Below, in pieces: positions 56,650-64,000 of a stretch of DNA of 64,000 bases. Each line of letters begins with the position of its first letter. Within the stretch, counting starts at the first letter, position 1. The notes below the pieces were generated by a model, which saw only the letters and a list, made by a program, of their open reading frames with translations, had not been told where the DNA came from and searched no databases. This DNA is from Petaurus breviceps papuanus (lineage: Eukaryota > Chordata > Mammalia > Diprotodontia > Petauridae). The translations under genes were made by a program, and so were the position numbers. The stretch lies in the NCBI GenBank assembly GCA_028583685.1, contig JAMXIF010001253.1:78682150-78746149 (forward strand), given 5' to 3'.

Positions 56650-59235
56650 ACTAGTAGAGAAGATGTGACTTCTTAATGCTTTCTCCCACTCTTTCCTCCT
56701 TCACAACAGTCTCATGTGAAGAGGCAGCCCTTCTCTTTACCAATGCAAACTTTTCTACATTCCATCCAGTAATCTCCAGCAGATTACCACTTCTGTCATC
56801 CCCACTGTCTCATTTCTTTTTAATATATCCTTTTTTTGGTAAATAGCATTTCATCTTTACTTTACATGTAAATATAGGTTTCAACATTCATTTTTATAAG
56901 ACTTTGAGTAGCAATTTTTTCTCCTTCCCTGGTTTCCATCCTACCTCCCCAAGACAACAAGCAATCTGACAGGTTATACATGGGCAATCACGTTAAACAT
57001 ATTTCCACATTAGTCTTTTTGTGAAGGAAGAATCAGAAATTTAAAACAAAAAAAAAATTAAAATTCTGTGCTTAGATCTGCCATAGCTCTTTCTCTTGAC
57101 ATGGATAACATTTTTGATCATGAGTTTTTTGGAATTGTCTTGGATCATTGCATTGAAAAGAGCTAAGTTTATAATAGTTGATCATCACACAATGTTTCTG
57201 TTACCGTGTACAATCATCTCCTGGTTCTGCTTACTTCACTGAGCATCAGTTCGTATAAGTCTTTTCAGGTTTTTCTGAAATGTGCCTGCTCATCATTTCT
57301 TATAGCACAATAGTATTCCATTACATTTATATACTACATCTTGTTCAACCATTCCCCAATTGATGGACTTCCCACCAGTTTCCAATTCTTTGATACCACA
57401 AATGAGCTGTTATAAATATTTTGTACGTGTTGGTACTTTTCCCTTTTTTAATGATCTCTTTGGGATACAGACCTAGTGGTGGTATTGCTGGATCAAATTG
57501 CATGCACAGTTTTATAACCCTCTGGATATAGCTCCAAATTGCTTTCCAGAATGGTTGAATCAATTCACAACTCCACCAACAGTGCATTAGTGTCCCAATT
57601 TTCCCACATACTCTTCAACTTTTATCATTTACCTTTTCTGTCATATTAATCTATCTGATAAGTTTGAGATAGTATCAAAGAGTGGTTTTAATTTTCATTT
57701 TTCTAATCAACAGTATTTTAGAGCATTCCTTTCACATGACTATAGGTAGCTTTAATTTCTTCATCTGAAAAGTGTCTGTTCATATCCTTTGAATATCAAT
57801 TGAGGAATGACTTGCCTTCTTATAAATTTGACTCAATTCTATATACATATTTTGGAAATAAAGTCTTTATCAGAGACACTGTAAAAATATAAAAATTGTT
57901 TCCCAGTTTTCTGCTTTCCTTCTAAACTTGGCTGTATTGGTTTTGTTTGGGCAAAAATGTTTTAATTGAATGTAATCAAAATTATCCATTTTGCATTTCA
58001 TAGTGTTCTCTTTCTCTTGTTTAGTCACAAATTCTTACATTCTGCACAGATATGACAGGTAAACTATTCCATGCTCTCCTAATTTGCTGATGGCTTCACT
58101 CTTTATGTCTAAATCATGTACCCATTTTTACCTTATATTTGAATACAGTGTGAGATGTTGGTCTATGCCTAGTTTCTGCCATACTATTTTCCAGTTTTCC
58201 CAGAAGTCTTCATCAAATAGTGTGTTCTTATCATAGCAGTTGGATACTTTGGGTTTACCAAACAGAACATTACTGTAGTCATTTACAACTGTATCTTGTG
58301 TACTTAAACTGTTTCACTGCTCCCCTAGTTTTCATGATTGCTGCTTTTAGATCTGGTATGGCTAGGCCACCTTCCTTTGCATTTTTTTCATAATTCCCTT
58401 TATATTCTTCACCTCTTGTTTTTCCAGATGAATTTTTAAATTATTTTTCTAGCTCTATAAAATAATTTTGGGTAGTTCAGTATGGCACTGAATAAGTAAA
58501 TTAAGTTACATAGAATTGTCTTTTTTATTATAAACCCTGTCTACCCATGAGCAATGGATATTTTTCAAATTGTTTGTAATCTGTCCTTTTTCATTGTCTG
58601 CTTCCTTACTGCCAAGAAAGATGCTCATGTCTTTCTCATTCTCAAAAATAAAAATTAAATCCTTATTTGATTAGTACATTCCCACTAGCTATTGTTCCAT
58701 TTTTCTTTTCTCATTCATAGATAGACTCCTGGGGAAAGCTATCTATAGCTTGTGCCTCCACTTTCTTCTCATTTTCTTCTTAACTCTATATAGTCTGGTT
58801 TCCAACTTCATCATTTAACTAAAACTATTCTTTTTGAAGTTGTAAAAGATATCTTAATCACCAAATCTTATTTACCCTTTATTAGCCTTCATATTTCTTG
58901 ACCTTTCTTCACATAGCTTTGACACATTTAACCTTTCTCTCCACCTTGATACTCGCTTCTCTATAGTTTTCACGACAATATTCTATCATAGTTCTCCTAC
59001 CTTTCTGGCCTCTCCTCAGACTCTGTTACTGGATATTCTCCAGGTTAGTACCCACTATGGCTCTGTTCAGGGGCCTCTTATCTTATTTTCTCTTCCTTTC
59101 CCTCCCTTTCTTTCTCTCCCATTCTCTTTGTAGACCATTTCATCTAGCAATCTCATCATTTCCCATAGAGTCAATTATCTTTTTTTCTGATGATTCTCAG
59201 GTTTTCTTTTGCATTACAATTGTCTATTTCTACTT
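56650..59235 (+). mobile_element. L2 LINE ORF2 (RT) fragment, split by an L1
   Basis: 56695-56835 (GGCAGCCCTTCTCTTTACC, ACTTCTGTCATCCCCACTGTC) and 58592-59235 (GATGCTCATGTCTTTCTCATTC, CAACTTCATCATTTAACTAAAAC, TAGTTTTCACGACAATATTC, TCTGATGATTCTCAGG) form one continuous L2 RT segment when 56836-58583 is removed. SDDSQ near the end corresponds to the L2 RT YADD/D motif region (ADDSQ), decayed. No frame survives. Confidence 0.78.
56836..58583 (-). mobile_element. 5'-truncated L1 inserted in the L2
   Basis: Minus-strand L1 ORF2 C-terminal half and 3' UTR: 57587-57345 encodes MHCWWSCELIQPFWKAIWSY...DPAIPPLGLYPKEIIKK...HQLGNG. Short duplication TCCTTTTT at 56828-56835 and 58584-58591. The frame is broken elsewhere. 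It is more diverged than the L1 at 29.5-36.3 kb. Confidence 0.82.
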
Positions 59236-59762
59236 CCATAGTGTCAGGTACACAGTGCTGATTTAACAAGAATTTAATTCATTAAATTAAATTAATTTAT
59301 TTACAGACTAAATTAATAAAATATTTGAGAGACAATATATTCTCCAATACTCCAAGACAATGTATGATGGGATATTCTCCAGTAGTGTAGTTTGTGTAAT
59401 ACTCACTAGTATGTGCAAGTGAAATTCAGACAAGAGAGGAACCTGGTGAAAGCTCAACTAAGAAAGTGACTGTTAAGAAGTATCTCAAGCTCAGAAGCTA
59501 TATCCAGGAAATTGACTAGTATTGATTATGGTAATAGTGAATATAGTGTGTGCATTTAGAGAATTTTTGAGGAATAAAAAGTATTTTATAACAAATATTG
59601 TGGACTAGATTATGGAGGAATTAAAATTAGAATGTGCTGATTTCAGATTGAAGCCTCCAGATAATACCTGTCTCTAATATTCCTAAAGGCTTCGTATTCA
59701 ATTTTGTGGAGTCTCAGAGGTGGAATCTTGGGGGTCTTTCAACCCAACCTTTCCTTCAATTG

Positions 59763-59951
59763 TAGGGATTCTTAACCTAGGTTCAATGAATTTTTAATGT
59801 ATTTTGATAACTATATATTTCAATGTGATTGATTTCCTTTGTATTGCCATGAATTTTATTTTATTCATTTAAAAACTTGTTTGTGAGGAGTCCCCAAGCT
59901 TCATGAGATTGCTGTTGGGATCCATAACATGGAAAGGATTAATAATCCCTG
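59763..59951. mobile_element. Probable non-autonomous hAT-like DNA transposon remnant
   Basis: The ends TAGGGATTCTTAACC and GGATTAATAATCCCTGC are imperfect inverted repeats of the CAGGGGTTCTTAACC type common in mammalian hAT elements; the interior has no coding capacity. Flanking 8-bp duplications are not clear. It could be coincidence of an AT-rich palindrome. Confidence 0.5.
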
Positions 59952-60429
59952 CACTATAGCAACCAGATAAATGGTCATTCATTACTTGTTGATGATCTAC
60001 AGTGATAAGGAGCCTAAAATCCCTCAAGTAAACCCATTTTACTTTTAGACAACTCTATTTCTAGGTGACTATTTCTTACATCAATCCTAAATAAGTCTCT
60101 CTGCAGATTCTACCCTTTTCTTCTAGTTTTTCCTTCTGGGAATAAAAATCCAATGCTAAGACTTCTTCCAAATGACAAATTTCAACTACTTGAAAGCTAC
60201 ATGTGTTTTTGTTGTTGTTATTGTTGTTGTTAACACCTGAGTTCAGTTACTGTCATTGGATGTTAACCACTGATTTCTATTGGGCTTAAGAGGTGAATGT
60301 GGATGGGAAAAACAGGGAGAAATGAAACTCTTAAGGAACTGCCAAGTATTACATTTTCAGAGGAAACATTTAATTTTTAATAGCCTTTTCCCATCATAGC
60401 AAAGTGCACATACTTCTGATATTTGCTTA

Positions 60430-60712
60430 ACAGAGAGTCAAATGCAGCTGTGTGATATAGTGCATTAAATTCTGGGCCAATTCAGGAAGACATGAGTTAA
60501 ATCTAGCCTCATACACCTAATATCTGTGTAACCCTGGGCAAGTAGCTTAACTGCTATTCTGCCTCAGTTTCCTCAACAGGAAAATGAGGATAATGATAGC
60601 ACCTACCTCTTAGAGTGTTTGTGAGGATCAACTGAGATACTATTTGTAAAATCACCAGCACAATGCCTGACACATGGTAGGTGCTTCATAAATCATGCTT
60701 TCCCTACACCTT
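60430..60712 (+). mobile_element. MIR SINE, nearly full length
   Basis: CAGCTGTGTGATATAGTGCATTAAA, GACATGAGTTAAATCTAGCC, TGTGTAACCCTGGGCAAG, CTCAGTTTCCTCAACAGG and CAATGCCTGACACATGGTAGG preserve the complete MIR order from tRNA head to tail. Confidence 0.85.
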
Positions 60713-60842
60713 TAAAAAAAGGAATGAGAATATTTTGTAGTACTTTAAAATTTGCAAAGCAATAGGTACATATTTAGAAATGTCTGCATATGCATATATA
60801 AATGTGTGTGTGTGACTGTGTGTATGTGTTTGTATGTGAGTG

Positions 60843-61032
60843 CACAGTTTCACTTGAGCCTCACACTAATCCTGGGCAGTAGGTACTAGAGGTATGATAA
60901 GTCTACTTTTATAAATGAGGAAATTGAGGCCAAACGACTTTAAATTATTTACCTATTATTACCTAGCTAGTAGGTAGGATTTGAATCTAAGTGTTCTTAG
61001 CTCAAGATCCAGCATTCTGTTGTGCCAAGTAT
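60843..61032 (-). mobile_element. MIR fragment
   Basis: TTTTATAAATGAGGAAATTGAGGCC, CCTAGCTAGTAGGTAGG and GATTTGAATCTAAGTG are in reversed MIR order. Confidence 0.7.
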
Positions 61033-61189
61033 AATACAGTGATTTCAGGATCTTTCTCAGTCTGAGATCTTCCAGACAATCATGTTGGCTTAATCAGATT
61101 CTAACTCCAAACATTTAGCACAGCCTCAGGACTGCTTCCATTGACCAAGAGGAATAAACCAGTGAGCTGCATCATGATATGTCAAATAG

Positions 61190-61432
61190 AATGTAGTATA
61201 ATATAAAAAAGTACAATACTTGGGGTCAGAATATATGGCTTTCTGGTTCACCTCTTAACTCTATCCCTGAGATAAATTACTTTAGGCAAGTCACTCTATC
61301 TATGATTTAGCTTCCTATATCATTAAAATTAGGGTAAGTTTACTTAACATACCTACATTGCATGGTTGTTGAAAGCATCAATTAAAGTAAGATATAAACC
61401 ACTTAAAAGAATCCAATGGCTATATAAAATGG
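61190..61432 (+). mobile_element. MIR fragment
   Basis: TACTTTAGGCAAGTCACTC, ATTTAGCTTCCTATATCATTAAAATTAGG and GCATGGTTGTTGAAAGCATCAATTAAAG follow MIR order with substitutions. Confidence 0.65.
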
Positions 61433-62059
61433 AACTTTAAAAAAAATCAACTTAGAAAGAGTTCTATCAGCAACCCAAACTGGAAAATGGCTTCTTTTGG
61501 CCAAAAAGCAGTGTTTATAAGTTTTCAAATAGAATCTTAGAAACACCAATAAAGTTTGGATTCAGTTCAGGCAGCCTCTGCCCCTCTATTTTTCTAGTCC
61601 CCTGAAGGAACTATAGTGAAAATTATTGGAGCAGAATGAATTGCATATCTTGCAATAGGAGAAATGATTCCTATTCTCATCATTTGGATCAACAATTTGC
61701 TAACATTGTATTAGTAACAGCAACAACTCCAGCAGGTTAAAGGAGTTTTACACTGAATAATGATGGCCCGGAGAAGCAAAAAGCATTGAGAGTGAATCTG
61801 GTGCTCTAGCTGTGGTGAAGCTGGGTTGTAAAGATGTTTTATCTACTGCCTAAGTACGATGGTATGGAAACTCCTCTTCATATTAGCACACAAGGAATCA
61901 GGACAGCTGAACCTCACCTCCATCTATTCTTCTGAATTGGTAGTTCCCCATTCTCGATTGTACCAAGGAAACTTTTTTTTACTTGAGAAGGAAAATATGG
62001 TGGCAATTATACGTTTCAAATCAAGCAGAACTTATTTCATTTTAGCTATATAAGAAAAA
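61433..62059. other. Unique-looking DNA, no gene seen
   Basis: A 64-codon open frame at 61859-62053 has no recognisable motif; I treat it as chance. Confidence 0.45.
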
Positions 62060-64000
62060 AGCAAAAATAAAAATGAAGAAAATGAGATTATATTTCAATT
62101 TGCATGCAGTTCATCAGTTCTCTCCCTGGAGGTGGATTGCATTTTTTCATTCTGAGCCCTTTGAAATTGCCTTGGGTCATTCTATTGACAAGAGTAGCTG
62201 AATCTTTCACAGGTGATCATCTTTACAATGGTACTGTCTCTCTGCACAATGATCTCCTATTCTCACTTCACTTTGCACCAGTCATGTAGGTCTTGCCATG
62301 ATTTTTCTGAACCACCTCCCCCCATTATTTTTTATTGCACAATAATAATTCATCACAATCATGTACCACAACTCATTCCACTTTTCCTCCATTAATAAGT
62401 ATCCCCTCAATTTATTTTATTTTTATTTTTTTTAATCTCTTTGGATTACAGAACTAGTGGTGCTGGTTTAAGGGATATGCACCATTTTATAGTCCTTTGG
62501 GCATAGTTCCAGATTGTTCTAAAAAATGCCTGGAGCAGCTTACTACTACACCAACAACTCATTAGTGTACTTATTTCTCCCCATCTCTTCCAGTACTTGT
62601 GTAATGGAAATGCAAATTTAAAGATTTTCTCTGCCCCTAGGCTAAAGTGCACCTGGAGCCTGGGGTGGGTGGCTTGTTTTTCAGTAGATACTTTTTGATT
62701 GGGCAGTGAGTCAATAAGGTTGTTACATTCTCTGAGCCAGGAGAAGGCTATATAAGCCCTGATGTGTAGCTTTGTTTGGAGGCTCACTTTGAGAAGTGTT
62801 CTGTGATTTGATCAGATGAGACTCTGGGAAGCTGTTGTTGAGAGTCCCCCGGCTTTGAAAAACTCAGATGTTGATTTGGTATGGATGTAATGGTTGGACA
62901 ATTTGGAAATTTGTCTACTTGATCTGTTTCTGTCTTGATAATTCTGTCTGTATACTCTGAAGTTCAGGGTGCTAACCTTTTTCCCCTGAACTAGGTAAAC
63001 GATACATATTTGACTGATTAAAGTAAGCTTGTTAACCCATTTTGAGTTGCTTTCCTTTATCAAAGCAGATCTAAGAACCTGTGTGAGCAGCCACCCTGGG
63101 GACGCTGGGGTGCTTGCTGCTACAACTTGTCATTTTTGATTGGTATTAAGTAGTACCTCAGAGTTGTTTTAATTTGCCCTTTTTAAATCGATAATGATTT
63201 ACGGGTGTTTTTTTTTTTAATTTGATCATAGATACTTTTGATTTCTTCTTCTGAAAACTGCCTGTTGATATTTTTAACCACTTATTATTTGGGCAATGGT
63301 TCTTATTTTTAAAAATAAATTTGACTTACTTCCTTATATATTTTAAAAGTGGAGCCTTAGAGAAATTTGCTGTATTTTTTTAAATTTTACTTCATCATCT
63401 GTGGTAGCTTTCAGCAAAATGTAGTTTTATTAATTATCCCTTTCCATTAGGTATATTTTTGCTTTTGCTTCATCTGAGATCATGATTGCCACCTCTGCTC
63501 TTTTCCCTTCAACTGAAGCACTTTGTTCCAGTCCTTTGTTTTCATTCCATATGTATCTTTCCCAATGTGGTCTCTTTTACACAACATATTGTTGCATTCT
63601 AGTTTGTGATGCATTCTGCTATCTGCTTTTGTTCTATGGTTCTATGTTCTAGCATACCCCATTGACACTTATAAGCATAAACACTATATATTTCCCTCCA
63701 TCACATTTTCCTTTATATCCTTTTCTCCAACTTTTTAGCCTGTCTTGCCTCAAAAGTCAGTCTTGCTTCTGACCACTGTCTACCCCAATCCATCCTCCTT
63801 CTTATCATCCCTTCTCATATGTCTTATCTACTTTTTTTCCTGTCTCCCTTTTGGGTAAAATAAGTCTCTCTCTCTCTCTATCATTTCTTTGAAACAATTC
63901 TGATAAGAGTGAAATTTAAACATTGCCCACCACATCCGCATTTTTCTCTCCACTATAAAAGCTCTTCCTTGTGAACCTCTTTTATGTGAGAAAATTTGCT
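62060..64000 (-). mobile_element. Internally deleted L1, split by an LTR and cut by window end
   Basis: 62105-62599 and 63125-63350 are reversed ORF2 C-terminal and 3' UTR DNA (for example CCTCAGAGTTGTTTTAATTTG). Near 63380 it jumps to the endonuclease region (CATCATCTGTGGTAGC, CTTCATCTGAGATCATGATTGCC) and then to the C/T-rich inter-ORF tract (63.66-64.0 kb). The junction matches that at 14.14 kb. No frame survives. Confidence 0.75.
62600..63124 (-). mobile_element. Solo LTR, ~526-bp ERV family (copy D)
   Basis: In minus orientation it starts TGTAGCAGCAAGCACCCC at 63124 and ends TTTGCATTTCCATTACA at 62600, with the perfect 5-bp duplication ACTTG at 62595-62599 and 63125-63129. It is inserted in an L1. 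No internal retroviral genes are present. Confidence 0.92.

Overview
The window looks like intergenic or intronic DNA from a marsupial mammal. It is AT-rich, has no bacterial-style operons and is dominated by retrotransposons. The origin is inferred from the repeats: L1 copies with the long purine/pyrimidine-rich inter-ORF region of marsupial L1s, HAL1 (half-L1) elements, marsupial tRNA-derived SINEs with the CTAGCTGTGTGACC core, and old MIR, L2 and L3/CR1 fossils. I cannot name the species. I found no host protein-coding exon, no functional RNA gene and no CRISPR array. Every long open frame I examined lies in a transposable element or is short enough to be chance.

Layout. 1-1028: 5' part of a minus-strand L1/HAL1. 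2.2-5.6 kb: plus-strand L1 remnant split by a 1.3-kb solo LTR (itself holding a SINE and a 30-bp poly-C tract), then a minus-strand L1 5' UTR. 7.3-9.7 kb: old LINE and L2 pieces with a ~526-bp solo LTR and a SINE. 11.0-15.8 kb: L1 pieces holding a dimeric SINE and a second copy of the long LTR inserted in a SINE. 15.9-16.5 kb: L3/CR1. 18.6-23.6 kb: a nested stack in which an L1 ORF2 carries a HAL1 with a perfect 13-bp target-site duplication, and the HAL1 carries three SINEs. 24.7-28.0 kb: L2, MIRs and a solo LTR. 29.5-36.3 kb: a near-full-length minus-strand L1 with a 15-bp target-site duplication, interrupted in ORF1 by a solo LTR. 37-44.5 kb: L1/HAL1 pieces, SINEs, L2 and an internally deleted L1. 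46.85-48.77 kb: a complete-ended but dead Tc1/mariner-superfamily (Tc2/pogo-like) DNA transposon. 49-52.6 kb: L2, MIR and an L1 3' end. 53.5-56.3 kb: minus-strand HAL1. 56.6-59.2 kb: L2 reverse-transcriptase DNA split by a later L1. 59.8-61.4 kb: a probable hAT-like remnant and MIRs. 62.1-64 kb: an internally deleted L1 with a solo LTR.

The genes do not form a pathway. L1 ORF1p/ORF2p is the machinery that would have moved the L1, HAL1 and probably the A-tailed SINE copies; the LTRs come from endogenous retroviruses and the DNA transposon encoded its own transposase. All coding copies seen here are damaged. The most unusual observations are a 46-bp exact inverted copy of sequence at 44.8 kb placed inside L1 ORF1 at 42.65 kb (a templated insertion), a two-headed dimeric tRNA SINE whose halves are distinct, and two L1 copies that share one internal-deletion junction.
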